64,000 bases of DNA from Nocardioides humilatus (GTDB lineage: Bacteria > Actinomycetota > Actinomycetes > Propionibacteriales > Nocardioidaceae), in assembly GCF_008373755.1 (NCBI RefSeq), contig NZ_VUJV01000006.1, positions 124,001-188,000 of the forward strand. The letters are read 5' to 3'. A model generated the notes under the pieces. The model was not told where the DNA came from. It saw nothing but the letters and a program-made list of their open reading frames with translations, and made no database searches. Below, in pieces: positions 51,579-60,423 of this stretch. The position numbers and the translations under genes are program-made. The stretch's first letter is position 1. Each line of letters opens with the position of its first letter.

Positions 51579-52577
51579 ATGCAGTGGATCCAGAAGCCGT
51601 CAGCGGCCGCGCGCGACTACGGCAAGATCCAGCCCGAGCTCCAGGAGGCGACCGATCGGTTCGTCGACCTGGTCACCTCCGTCCTCGACGAGGCGGGCAT
51701 CAACTACCTGACCGTCAGTGGCCGGGCCAAGTCGGTGGCGTCGTTCGCGGCGAAGGCGGCCAGGGAGGTCGGCGGCCGGCCGGTCTACCCCGATCCGCTG
51801 CGTGACATCACCGACCAGATCGGCCTGCGCGTCATCACCTACGTGCACAGCGACGTCCAGGCGGTCGCCGACCTGCTCGCCGACCAGGTCGTCGTCCACG
51901 ACGACCGCGACCTCGGCCGGGAGACGGCGGGGGAGGGCCGCTTCGGCTACGCGAGCCGGCACCTGCTCGTCGGTCTCGATCCCTCCAAGGAGGGGCAGGC
52001 GGGCTTCGAGTCGCTCGTCGGGCGGCAGGCGCAGATCCAGATCCGGACGGTTCTCCAACACGCGTGGGCGGAGTTCGAGCACGACATCCGCTACAAGGGC
52101 TCGATCCCCGACGAGCACGCCTCCGACTTCGACCGCCGGTTCACGCTCGCCGCCGGTCTGCTCGAGCTCGCTGATCGCGAGTTCTCCACGATCCGCGACC
52201 GGCTGCGCGCACGCGGCGCCGGCGACGCGGCGCCGACCGAGCCCGACGACGACCCCCGCATCACGCCGCGCGAGCTGGCCGCCTTCTTGGCCGGGCAGTA
52301 CGCCGACTCCGACTGGTCCCGCACCGACCACTACGCGTGGATCTCGGCACTGGTCCTCGAGCTCGGGATCGGCTCGCTCACCGAGCTGGGCGACGTCGTA
52401 CGGTCGATCGACGCGGAGGCGCTGAAGGCCGCGATGGACTACCGCTACCCGCCCGGCGCCGTACGCCGCCTGGACGACGCGCTGCTCTGGGCCTACGGCG
52501 ACACCTACGTCGATCTGTTGGGCAACGCCCACCGCAGCGATGCGTTGCGCGCCCGGTTGGCGAAGATGCGGGGCTGA
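51579..52577 (+). CDS. RelA/SpoT-domain protein, small alarmone synthetase-like
   Basis: Protein of 332 residues with the (p)ppGpp-synthetase fold: GRAKSVASFAAKAAREV, DPLRDITDQIGLRVITYVHSD, and QIQIRTVLQHAWAEFEHDIRYKG, the conserved synthetase motifs, with basic and acidic active-site residues. No hydrolase (HD) domain and no TGS/ACT regulatory part, so it belongs with stand-alone synthetases. Unlike them it has an extra C-terminal region of about 120 residues (FLAGQYADSDWSRTDHYAWISALVLELGIGSLTE) of unknown role. The ATG at 51579 overlaps no other gene start; upstream in-frame codons lie within the membrane protein gene. Confidence 0.82.
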   Translation: MQWIQKPSAAARDYGKIQPELQEATDRFVDLVTSVLDEAGINYLTVSGRAKSVASFAAKAAREVGGRPVYPDPLRDITDQIGLRVITYVHSDVQAVADLLADQVVVHDDRDLGRETAGEGRFGYASRHLLVGLDPSKEGQAGFESLVGRQAQIQIRTVLQHAWAEFEHDIRYKGSIPDEHASDFDRRFTLAAGLLELADREFSTIRDRLRARGAGDAAPTEPDDDPRITPRELAAFLAGQYADSDWSRTDHYAWISALVLELGIGSLTELGDVVRSIDAEALKAAMDYRYPPGAVRRLDDALLWAYGDTYVDLLGNAHRSDALRARLAKMRG

Positions 52578-52632
52578 CGCCCGGCCTCGGGGGCAATACC
52601 CTCGATCTACCTCTCAGCTCCAGGGGTGCAAC

Positions 52633-53421
52633 GTGACCCAGCCGTCTCACCAGGGTCTCGGGGCCGGGCCGCCCAGGTCCGGGGGTGGGGCGCGCCTCGC
52701 CGTGGGTGTCGTCGCAGCGGTGCTCTCCGCGTTCCTTCTCGTCGCGGCGATCCTGCTGGCCGGGACGGCCGGGGACTCTGATCCTGACCCCCGTCCGGAC
52801 GCGACGCCGTCGAGCCCGTTGGCCACGGGGGACGGGCCGAACACGCTCGACGACCTCAAGCGGCGGTGCGGAGGGGCCCTGAAGGATGTCGACACGGCGA
52901 TCGTGCGGTTCGACGACCAGGTCTCGCTGGAGGTCGGCGACCAATATCGCTTCACCGTCTCGCTCAGCGCTCCCGGAGCACCGTCATCTGTTGGCCCGAA
53001 GCAGGACGGGGTCGGCGTCAAGTGCCACGTCCAGACCCGCCTCTCCGTCGGCGACGGGACGGTGACGATCTCGCCCGCCGGGTGGCGCGAGCTCAACTAC
53101 AGCCCCTCCGAGCCGACGACCTGGACATGGATCGTGACGGGCAAGGAAGCGGGGACGGCCGAAGCGACGCTGGAGATCTTCCCCGTGGCTCGACTGTCCG
53201 TCTCGGAACCCGAGGAGGAAGCGATCGAGACGAACTCCTACGACGTCACCTTCGCCGTTGCGGGCTCCGCCAGCGAGCGCGCGAGCGATGTGGGTCGCTG
53301 GCTGCTCGCTGCTGGCAGCACGGTGGGTGCGGTCCTCGCGGCCATTGCCTCCTACCTGACCATCCGCGCCCAACGCCGGGACCAGGCATCAGTGCGCGGT
53401 GTCACAGGCGCCGGTCATTGA
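52633..53421 (+). CDS. Membrane-anchored extracytoplasmic hypothetical protein
   Basis: Protein of 262 residues with a single N-terminal membrane helix (about 22-44) and a C-terminal one (about 220-240). The central part is extracytoplasmic beta-rich sequence with two cysteines (RRCGG, VKCHV) and acidic EPEEEAIETN. The GTG at 52633 is taken (VTQPSHQ); no clear ribosome site is seen. No family is recognised. A bitopic envelope protein role is an inference from its two helices. Confidence 0.6.
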   Translation: MTQPSHQGLGAGPPRSGGGARLAVGVVAAVLSAFLLVAAILLAGTAGDSDPDPRPDATPSSPLATGDGPNTLDDLKRRCGGALKDVDTAIVRFDDQVSLEVGDQYRFTVSLSAPGAPSSVGPKQDGVGVKCHVQTRLSVGDGTVTISPAGWRELNYSPSEPTTWTWIVTGKEAGTAEATLEIFPVARLSVSEPEEEAIETNSYDVTFAVAGSASERASDVGRWLLAAGSTVGAVLAAIASYLTIRAQRRDQASVRGVTGAGH

Positions 53422-53450
53422 CCGCGACGAACGCGAACCTCGATAGTTTC

Positions 53451-53468
53451 AGCGAACATGTGTTCACT
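53451..53468. promoter_or_regulatory. TetR-type operator around GAACA-TG-TGTTC
   Basis: AGCGAACA-TG-TGTTCACT has 5 perfect core base pairs (GAACA/TGTTC) and two more outside a single mismatch. It ends 15 bases before the SDR start at 53484. Typical size and position for a repressor site. Confidence 0.45.
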
Positions 53469-53483
53469 AATTCGGGAGGGTGA

Positions 53484-54278
53484 ATGACCACGTCTGTCTT
53501 CGTCACGGGAGCGGCGGCCGGGATCGGCCGCGCCACGGTGCAGCGACTGCTCGAGGAGGGCTATCGGGTCGGCGCCTACGACGTCGACGTCGCCGGCCTG
53601 GGTTCACTGGCCGAGGAGCACGGCGCGGCCGTGGCCGACGGCCTGCTCGTCACCGGACGCCTCGACGTGACCGATGCCGACGAGTGGGCGGCCCGCCTGG
53701 CCGAGTTCACCGCGTCGAGCGGCGGCGCGCTCGACGTCCTCATCAACAACGCCGGCATCTTGTCGTCCGGCCCGTTCGAGGACATCCCGCTCGCAAAGCA
53801 GCGGCTGATGGTCGACGTCAACGTCGGGGGCGTCCTCAACGGTTGCCACACCGCTCACCCCTACCTCGTCGCTTCCGGGCAGGCCCAGGTGATCAACCTC
53901 TGCTCGGCGTCGGCCATCTACGGGCAGGCCGAGCTCGCCACCTACTCGGCGACGAAGTTCGCCGTGCGGGGCCTGACGGAGGCACTCGACCTCGAGTGGC
54001 GCGCCCAGGGCATCCGGCTGACGGCGCTGTGGCCGCTCTTCGTCAACACGGGCATGGTCGACGGCATGGACATCGGTAGCAGCCGGTCGCTCGGGGTCCG
54101 CCTAACCGCGCCTGACGTCGCCGACGCGATCCTGGCTGCCATCACGGCGCCGCGTCGCCGACTGCCGCGGGGCGTGCACCGGGCTGTCGGTCGCCAGGCC
54201 AAGACGATGCTGGCCGCCAGCGACATGGCGCCCGGGTGGGTGCTGCGCGCGGTCAACGCCCGCGTCGCCTCGCACTGA
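53484..54278 (+). CDS. Short-chain dehydrogenase/reductase
   Basis: NAD(P)-dependent SDR of 264 residues. Cofactor loop VTGAAAGIGRA, NNAGILSSG, catalytic Ser in CSASAIYG, and YSATK (catalytic Tyr-Lys). The C-terminal extension PRRRLPRGVHRAVGRQAK resembles the SDR branch seen in lipid or steroid catabolism. ATG 53484 has GGGAGGG immediately upstream. An operator-like palindrome precedes it. It converges with the P450 gene. Confidence 0.9.
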   Translation: MTTSVFVTGAAAGIGRATVQRLLEEGYRVGAYDVDVAGLGSLAEEHGAAVADGLLVTGRLDVTDADEWAARLAEFTASSGGALDVLINNAGILSSGPFEDIPLAKQRLMVDVNVGGVLNGCHTAHPYLVASGQAQVINLCSASAIYGQAELATYSATKFAVRGLTEALDLEWRAQGIRLTALWPLFVNTGMVDGMDIGSSRSLGVRLTAPDVADAILAAITAPRRRLPRGVHRAVGRQAKTMLAASDMAPGWVLRAVNARVASH

Positions 54279-54305
54279 TCGGCCGCACGCTGGCTGAGCC
54301 GGTCG

Positions 54306-55520
54306 CTAGCGGAACCGCAGCGGCAGGCTCGCGTGGCGTCGGACGAAGAGACTCGGCACCCATGCGGGTGGGCGGTCCGGGTCGAGGCTGATCCACTCCG
54401 TGCGGTCAAGTAGCACGCGTAGCGTGGCCGTTGCCTCCATCCGCGCGAGCGAGGAGCCGACGCAGAAGTGCACGCCCTTGCCGAACGCGAGGTGCTGCCG
54501 GATCCCCTCGCGGTCCAGGTCGAGCAGCTCGGGGTCGGCGAACCGCTCCGGGTCGCGGTTGGCGGACCCCCAGAGCAGCAGGAGCGTGCTCCCGGCCGGG
54601 ATCGCCGTGCCGCCGAGGCTGGTGTCGTGCACCGCGTGGCGGTAGTGCCCGCGGAAGGGTGACTCGAGCCGGAGGCACTCGTCGAGGTAGCGGTCGAGCA
54701 GCTCGGACTCACGCCGCAGTCGCTCCTGCAGCGCGTCGTCCTCGGCGAGCTTGCGGGCCGCCGTCGCGATCAGCCCGGCGGTCGACTCACCTCCTGCTCC
54801 GACCAGCTGCAGCAAGATGAGTACGGCGGTCGCCGACTCCAGTTCGCCGGAGATACACGACCGCGCCAGGGTGCCGAGCAGGTCGTCCTGCGGCTCGCGG
54901 ATCGCCTCGCCCATCTGTTGGTCGAGATAGGTGTAGAGCTCGATCGACGCCAGGGCCAGCGCGTCGACCCGGTCGGCCGGAACCAGGCCGCCGAGGAGCT
55001 CGGTGCTGTCGTAGGCCCAGGAAAGGAGCTGCGGCAGGTCCTCGTCGGGCAGCCCGATCAGCTGCGCGACCATCGCGAGAGGAAGTCGGTCCGCGACGGC
55101 CTCGACCCAGTCGATGCTGCCGTCGGTGGCGTAGGTCTGCCACAGCTGGCCGGCAAGGTCGTCGACAGCCGCGGTCAGTGCCCGGATCCGCTTGCCGAGG
55201 GTCTGCAGGACCAACGTGCGGTGCTGCTTGTGCGCGGCGCCGTCTGCGGTCGCCAAGACGTGCTCCAGCGTGCCGTGGCCGTCCATGTTGAGCGAGCCGA
55301 CGGTGCCGCCGTCGCTGACCATCACCTCCACCAGGTGGGAGGAGAAGTCCTCGGTCCGCGCCGACGCCTCCTCGACGAGGTCCCACGTCGAGACCAGGTA
55401 GAGGTCGCTGTCGGGCACGCGGAAGACGGGCGCCGTGGTGCGCAGTGCGGTGAAGAGCTCGTAGGGATCCCGCACGTGGGCGGGGGAGAGCAGGTCGTCG
55501 ATCGACGGCGTCGGCAGCAT
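54306..55520 (-). CDS. Cytochrome P450
   Basis: Heme monooxygenase of 404 residues. The I-helix has VGAGGESTAGLI, with GGEST in place of the usual AGxDT, so the oxygen-handling acidic residue is Glu. The ExxR motif is ECLRLESP and the heme-binding loop FGKGVHFCVGSS carries Cys353. A CYP of the soluble bacterial class; electron partners are not adjacent. Substrates of such P450s in this context are often steroids or fatty acids, unproven here. The start is the ATG at 55520, with AGGAGG upstream. Divergent from a TetR gene whose operator lies between. Confidence 0.95.
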   Translation of the reverse strand: MLPTPSIDDLLSPAHVRDPYELFTALRTTAPVFRVPDSDLYLVSTWDLVEEASARTEDFSSHLVEVMVSDGGTVGSLNMDGHGTLEHVLATADGAAHKQHRTLVLQTLGKRIRALTAAVDDLAGQLWQTYATDGSIDWVEAVADRLPLAMVAQLIGLPDEDLPQLLSWAYDSTELLGGLVPADRVDALALASIELYTYLDQQMGEAIREPQDDLLGTLARSCISGELESATAVLILLQLVGAGGESTAGLIATAARKLAEDDALQERLRRESELLDRYLDECLRLESPFRGHYRHAVHDTSLGGTAIPAGSTLLLLWGSANRDPERFADPELLDLDREGIRQHLAFGKGVHFCVGSSLARMEATATLRVLLDRTEWISLDPDRPPAWVPSLFVRRHASLPLRFR

Positions 55521-55673
55521 GGGTCCTCCTGTCGCCGACGATGATCCGGGAGTCCGGACGGCCGCGACAAGGCCCTGGCATGAAGTGGGACTCACGTGGG
55601 CTCCGCGTACGTTCCACCGTCTCATATCAGCATCCGTTGACGCTCAGAAACGATCTCGACCAGACTGACGACC

Positions 55674-55688
55674 GTCTCATAGTGAGAC
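55674..55688. promoter_or_regulatory. Operator GTCTCA-TAG-TGAGAC
   Basis: Perfect 6-bp inverted repeat in the region between the P450 gene and the TetR gene, 24 bases before the TetR start. A further half-site GTCTCA occurs at 55619-55624. Likely autoregulatory site also covering the P450 promoter. Confidence 0.6.
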
Positions 55689-55711
55689 GAATTGAAACGG
55701 GAGGATCGAGC

Positions 55712-56275
55712 GTGGTGACCGAGGCAAAAGACTGGCTGACCGGCGGCAGTCGGCGCGATGCTGCCGAGACCCGGATCCGCGCGGCCGCCCGCAGCCTGCT
55801 GGTCGACCGAGGTGTCGACAGCTTCACGGCCGACGCGGTCGCGCGCCGGGCCGGCTGCTCGCGCGCGACGCTCTACCGGATCACCGGCGGTTCGAAGGCG
55901 CTCCTCGATGCGGTGGTCGCGGACGCGTCGGTGAGCGTGCTCGGGCAGATCGAGGCGCGCACCACGGGACTGGACGGCGCGGCCCGCGTGGTGGAGGCGG
56001 TCCTCGCGGCCGTGGATGCCATCCGGGCAGATGCCGCCCTCCGGGAGTGGCTGGCGCATCGTCGTACTGCTGGAGCCGACGACTACTTCGGCTCGTCGAC
56101 GGCGATGGCCCAGACTGCGCAGTTGCTCGGTGGCGTCGAGGCTGACGGGCCGCTCGCCGGTCCGTGGTTGGTGCGGGTCGTCCTCAGCCTGGTCACCTGG
56201 CCGCTCGCTGACGCCAACGACGAGCGAGACCTGGTCGAGCGTTTCGTGCTGCCGGCCTTCAGGCCTGAAGGGTGA
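55712..56275 (+). CDS. TetR-family regulator
   Basis: Repressor of 187 residues. The helix-turn-helix has RGVDSFTADAVARRAGCSRATLYRITGGSKALLDAVV near residues 25-65. The C-terminal ligand domain is not close to a named family. GTG 55712 (or 55715) with GGGAGG about 7 bases upstream is chosen; an upstream in-frame extension runs through the promoter region and is unlikely. Probably represses the divergent P450. It overlaps the converging metallo-hydrolase gene by 17 bases. Confidence 0.85.
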   Translation: MVTEAKDWLTGGSRRDAAETRIRAAARSLLVDRGVDSFTADAVARRAGCSRATLYRITGGSKALLDAVVADASVSVLGQIEARTTGLDGAARVVEAVLAAVDAIRADAALREWLAHRRTAGADDYFGSSTAMAQTAQLLGGVEADGPLAGPWLVRVVLSLVTWPLADANDERDLVERFVLPAFRPEG

Positions 56276-57047
56276 CGGATGCACCGGGGTCGACCCACCG
56301 CACCCGGTCGGCGTGCGGTGATGCGGCGATGACCGGCTCGGCGGCGTCGCGGTCCTGCTGGAAGTGCGACCAGCCTTCGTAGTGGACGGGCACGACGTGG
56401 GTCGGCTGCACCAGGTCGATCAGCTCGGCGCCCTCGCGGGCGTCCATCGTGTAGCGGAACCAGCCGGACAGGTAGCGGAACCGGACCGACCCGAGGTGCA
56501 TCAGCATCGTGCCGACCTTCAACCGGGACGGCACCTCGCGCAGCGCCGGGTAGAGCACGGTGTCGCCGGTGACCCAGAGCTCGCCGTGCTCCTGTCCGGC
56601 CCACGCGAGCGAGAAACCGACGACGGGGCCGGTGATCGGATCGCTGCCGACAGGACCGTGCCGGCAGGGCGTGGCCGTGACGGTGATCGTCTCCTTGCCG
56701 GGTGCCTCGAGCGTCGTGGTCTCCCACGCGGCCAGGCCACGGCAGTGCGCGCCGAGCTTGGCGGCTGCTTTCTTCGTGGTGAGCGTCGTGCCCCACGTCG
56801 GGAGCAGCGCAGCGGCCGAGGGGTCGAGGTTGTCGCCGTGGTGGTGATGGCTCACCAGCACGGCGTCGATCGGGCCGAGGTCGGCAGCGGCGATCGACGG
56901 GCCGACGAGCTTGCGCGACGTCGTGCCCCACCCGAAGAAGTAACGCTTGCCCGGCGGGTCGAACGTGGGATCGCTGAGGATCCGCCAGCCGCCGAACTCG
57001 AGGAGAGCGGTCGGCCCGCCGATGTGCGTGATGGTCACCTCGGTCAT
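56259..57047 (-). CDS. Metallo-beta-lactamase-fold hydrolase
   Basis: Protein of 262 residues of the UlaG-like MBL-fold branch. The metal-binding SHHHHGDN lies at about 66-73, then DTVLYP and THVVPVHYEGWSHF (His). These supply a di-metal site. Substrate class is unknown; relatives hydrolyse lactones or phosphodiesters. The start ATG at 57047 opens the frame; a phasin-like gene lies just upstream. Same-strand run with the cyclase genes upstream, separated by about 20 bases from the phasin-like gene. Confidence 0.88.
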   Translation of the reverse strand: MTEVTITHIGGPTALLEFGGWRILSDPTFDPPGKRYFFGWGTTSRKLVGPSIAAADLGPIDAVLVSHHHHGDNLDPSAAALLPTWGTTLTTKKAAAKLGAHCRGLAAWETTTLEAPGKETITVTATPCRHGPVGSDPITGPVVGFSLAWAGQEHGELWVTGDTVLYPALREVPSRLKVGTMLMHLGSVRFRYLSGWFRYTMDAREGAELIDLVQPTHVVPVHYEGWSHFQQDRDAAEPVIAASPHADRVRWVDPGASVTLQA

Positions 57048-57066
57048 GCCGAGGAACCTACAAGGA

Positions 57067-57318
57067 TCAGGCGTTGGCCGTGAGGGCGCTGACGACCTTC
57101 TTCTGGACGTCGATCGCGAGATCGAGCAGCTCGTTGGCGGTGGCCGTCACCTGGTCGACGACGTCGCTGGGAGCCGGCACGAGGTCGGCCACCTTCTCGA
57201 ACGCGGGAGCCTTGTCCTTCACGGCGTCGCGGGCAGCGTCGACGATCGAGTCGGCCGCGCCGACGGCCTTGGCTACGAAGTCCTGACCCTTGCTGGTCAG
57301 GTCGGAAATGTCAGGCAT
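57067..57318 (-). CDS. Phasin-like small amphipathic protein
   Basis: Protein of 83 residues, entirely helical and amphipathic: DLTSKGQDFVAKAVGAADSIVDAARDAVKDKAPAF and DVVDQVTATANELLDLAIDVQKKVVSALTANA. This resembles phasins or short HBHA-like proteins that coat storage granules or lipid droplets. No cysteine and no signal peptide. The ATG at 57318 has a GGAG site about 7 bases upstream. Adjacent to lipid-type enzymes; polyhydroxyalkanoate or triacylglycerol granule binding is inferred. Confidence 0.55.
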   Translation of the reverse strand: MPDISDLTSKGQDFVAKAVGAADSIVDAARDAVKDKAPAFEKVADLVPAPSDVVDQVTATANELLDLAIDVQKKVVSALTANA

Positions 57319-57413
57319 GGGAGGCTCCTGGTCGCGCTGGATGTGCTGCTACAAGGTGACCATCCCAGTACCCCTCGCCTCAAGTGCTCGACAGCGTGCT
57401 TCCCCTCACATGC

Positions 57414-58976
57414 TCACGCCGACCGCGTAATCGCGAAGAGCGAGACGGCGCCGGACTTGCCCTTGAGCTCGATCGCCGGACGCTCCACGACCTGCATGTC
57501 CGTGGCGTCGAGGAGGTCGCAGGTGCGTGCCGAGACGAGGATCGTGTCGCCCGTCTGCCGCGTCGCGGACTCGATCCGCGCAGCCACGTTGACCGGGTCG
57601 CCGATCACGGAGAACTCGAACCGACCGGCGCCGCCCACGTTGCCGGCGACGACGGTGCCGGTGTTGACGCCGATCCCGATGGACAGCGATCCGGCGAACT
57701 CGGCCTCCGCTGCGTCCGCGATGGCCAGCGCCGCGGCGACCGCGGCGTCGGCATGGTTGTCGAGCCGGCGAGGTGCGCCGAAGACCGCGAGCAGGCCGTC
57801 GCCGACGAACTTGTCGACGTGGCCGCCGTGCTCGCGGATGGCGGGCACCGCGCGCTCGAAGAGCCGGTTGATCGTGCTGACGACCTCAGGTGCGGTCGTC
57901 TGCTCGGCGAAGCCGGTGAAGTTGCGGATGTCGACGAAGAGCATCGACAGCTCGAGCTCCTCGCCGGCCAGGTCGGTCCCTTCGCGCAGGACGTGCTCGG
58001 CGATGGCCGGGTCGACGTAGGTGCCGAAGGCTGCACGGATCCGTTCGCGCTCCTCCAAGCCGGAGACCATCTCGTTGAAGCCGAGCTGGAGGCGACCGAT
58101 CTCGGTGCCGTCGTAGACGGGGACTCGCGCCGCCAGGTCGCCTCGGTGGACCCGTGCCATCGCGGCAGCGACGCCGACCACCGGGTCGGCGGTCGCGCGA
58201 GCGGCAAGGGTGACGGACCGCAGGCCGACGACCAGCGAGGTCCCGGTGAGGACGACCGTCGCGACGGCGAGCTCGGTGCGCGTCACCTCCGAGGGCAGCA
58301 AGGTCCGCACCGCCAGGATGAGCAGTCCCGCGACCGGGATGCCGCTGCCGAGAGCCCAGGCGAGGACGCCTCGTACGGCGACACCCCGCCCACCTTCGAG
58401 GTCGCTCGGCTCCGCGCCCACCATCGCCCGCGCGGCCACTTGTCGGGTCAGCCGTTCGACGAGGAGGTAGGCGAGCGAGGCGGTCGTCAGACCGGTGAGG
58501 GCGACGATGAGTCCCACCCAGAGACCGCGCTCGGCGCCGAGGGTCGCGACGAAGGTCCCGAACGCGACGGCGCCTCCCAACCAGAGGGTGAGCTGGAGCC
58601 GGAAGAGCCTCAACGGCATCCCGAGGATGCTGGCCCGCACCGCCGGGGAGGCCGGTCCGCCGGTGGCCAGCCACGCGATGATCTCCTGCTGGCCGCGGAT
58701 GCCGACCACCACGCCGATCGCCACGGCCACGACGACGTAGGCGGCTGCAGCGAGCACGTAGGAGAAGGGGGAGACGTCGTCGACCTCGGGCAGCGGGATG
58801 ACCACCAGGGTGAGCGCGAGCACCATGGCGGCGCCCACGACGTTGGCGACGACGACGACCGTTGCGATGACGGCACGCGCGAGCCGGGCCCGCCCGGGGG
58901 TGTCGATGCCTTCGCTGATGGAGTCGGCCCTGAGCAGCGTCGACAGCTCGTCCAGCAGTCCGGCGCGACCAGTCAT
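57414..58976 (-). CDS. Membrane class III adenylate cyclase
   Basis: Protein of 520 residues. Six membrane helices lie in residues 30-250, a HAMP domain around 258-310, and a class III cyclase at about 330-520. The catalytic set is complete: metal Asp in LFVDIRNFTGF and GDGLLAVFG, substrate Lys in VDKFVGDG, Asp in VIGDPVNVAARIE with the Asn and Arg of the transition state. Adenine specificity (Lys/Asp) therefore points to cAMP. HAMP coupling suggests signalling from the membrane. ATG 58976. The next gene upstream is the second hydrolase-cyclase fusion, 26 bases away. Confidence 0.93.
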   Translation of the reverse strand: MTGRAGLLDELSTLLRADSISEGIDTPGRARLARAVIATVVVVANVVGAAMVLALTLVVIPLPEVDDVSPFSYVLAAAAYVVVAVAIGVVVGIRGQQEIIAWLATGGPASPAVRASILGMPLRLFRLQLTLWLGGAVAFGTFVATLGAERGLWVGLIVALTGLTTASLAYLLVERLTRQVAARAMVGAEPSDLEGGRGVAVRGVLAWALGSGIPVAGLLILAVRTLLPSEVTRTELAVATVVLTGTSLVVGLRSVTLAARATADPVVGVAAAMARVHRGDLAARVPVYDGTEIGRLQLGFNEMVSGLEERERIRAAFGTYVDPAIAEHVLREGTDLAGEELELSMLFVDIRNFTGFAEQTTAPEVVSTINRLFERAVPAIREHGGHVDKFVGDGLLAVFGAPRRLDNHADAAVAAALAIADAAEAEFAGSLSIGIGVNTGTVVAGNVGGAGRFEFSVIGDPVNVAARIESATRQTGDTILVSARTCDLLDATDMQVVERPAIELKGKSGAVSLFAITRSA

Positions 58977-59002
58977 GGCTCGCACCGTATCGCCGCGCCG
59001 TC

Positions 59003-60340
59003 CTAAGAGGTGGGCGCCACCGCGTAGAGCGGCCAGGTGCCGTCGAGGCCACGGAGCTCGTGCTCGCCGCGAGGGGAGAACTCGAAGTCGTCGCCGGTCA
59101 CCAGGTCGACCAGCACCTCGGAGGTGAGGACCTCGTTGGCGTGCGCCATGTCGCGCACCCGCGCCGCGGCGTGGACGGCCACTCCGCTGATGTCGCCGTC
59201 CTCCCGGATGGCGATGGGGCCCGAGTGGACGCCGGAGCGGAGCAGCAGGCCGAGCGAGGCTGCCCGCTCGCTCAGCTCGTAGGCGCACTGCAGAGCCCGC
59301 GTCGGTCGGTCGAACGTCGCGAGCGTGCCGTCCCCGGTGGCCTTGATGAACCGCCCGTCGTGGTTCTCGACGGCGTCATGGGCCACGGCGTCGTAGGCGT
59401 CGATCATCTGCCGCCACCGGTGGTCGCCCATCTCGACGGCGGCTTGCGTTGATTCGACGATGTCGGTGAAGAGCACGGTGGAGAAGACGCGGTTGTCGGG
59501 CTGGCTGGCTGGCGCACGACCGAGGAAGGCGCCGATCCGCTCGGTGCTCTCCTGCATGTTCTGCGCCCAGATCGGCGCATCGCCCCCGGGCACGGTGGCG
59601 AGCTCGGCGCCGGGGATGAGGCTCGCGAGCGCCTCTCCCTGCTCGATGGGCACGGTGAAGTACTCCTTACGGTGCAGCACGAGTGTCGGGCAGTGGACCT
59701 CGGGCAGCACCGCCCGGGAGTCCATGTTGAGGACCCGGCGCATGCTCTGCGCGAACTCGCCGGGGGAGCAGGCCGAGCGCTGGAAGCGGGCGTACCAGCG
59801 GCAGAACGGAGCATCGGACACGAGGCTCGGCGCAACGATCGCGACGGAGCTCTCGGAGCCCCAGGTGTCCTGGAGGACCTGCACGACGAAGTCGGCGGTC
59901 TCGGCAGTGTGGCCGGGGTAGTCGTCGTCCGCGAGGAACCGCGCGGTGGTGTTGAACAGGACGAGGCCGACGATCAGCTCGGGGTGCGTCGCGGCGAAGA
60001 GCATCGCTGCCGGGCCGGCGTCGTTGGTGGCGATGACCACCGCGCGCGTGCTCGACGTTGCCTCGAGCACGGCGGCGAGGTCGTCGGCCCAGGTCTCCCA
60101 CGTTGGCTCGACGTCGTGCGGCACCGCGTCGGACACTCCCGTGCCGCGTCGGTCGAACCGGATGACCCTTCCGTAGGCCATCAGCTCCTCGATGTAGCGC
60201 CGGTAGCGCGGCTGCTCCATCGTCACGTCGAGGTGGCTGGAGAGCCCTGCGGCGTAGACGATGTCGAGGTCGCCGGTGCCGTGCACTGCGAACCCGACCC
60301 GCGCGGAGCCCACGGTCGTGAACTCGACGTCGCCGTCCAT
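59003..60340 (-). CDS. Hydrolase-cyclase fusion with degenerate hydrolase site
   Basis: Protein of 445 residues, paralogous to the fusion at 34386. The N-terminal alpha/beta hydrolase domain lacks catalytic residues: the nucleophile elbow reads IATNDAG where the paralogue has GISEG, so Ser is replaced by Asn, and the catalytic His is not at its place (GGDAPIWAQN). The C-terminal cyclase domain has FTDIVEST, Lys in FIKATGDGTLATF and VAVHAAARV, with His for the usual Asn. The hydrolase part probably binds a ligand and does not hydrolyse. ATG 60340. It lies between the membrane cyclase and the epimerase-hydrolase fusion. Confidence 0.85.
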   Translation of the reverse strand: MDGDVEFTTVGSARVGFAVHGTGDLDIVYAAGLSSHLDVTMEQPRYRRYIEELMAYGRVIRFDRRGTGVSDAVPHDVEPTWETWADDLAAVLEATSSTRAVVIATNDAGPAAMLFAATHPELIVGLVLFNTTARFLADDDYPGHTAETADFVVQVLQDTWGSESSVAIVAPSLVSDAPFCRWYARFQRSACSPGEFAQSMRRVLNMDSRAVLPEVHCPTLVLHRKEYFTVPIEQGEALASLIPGAELATVPGGDAPIWAQNMQESTERIGAFLGRAPASQPDNRVFSTVLFTDIVESTQAAVEMGDHRWRQMIDAYDAVAHDAVENHDGRFIKATGDGTLATFDRPTRALQCAYELSERAASLGLLLRSGVHSGPIAIREDGDISGVAVHAAARVRDMAHANEVLTSEVLVDLVTGDDFEFSPRGEHELRGLDGTWPLYAVAPTS

Positions 60341-60423
60341 GCCTTCAGGCTATTGATCAACTGCCGCGTCCAGTAGCGGGATGACCCTGATTTTGCGAAC
60401 TCGCAAGGGGATCGCAAGGACCT

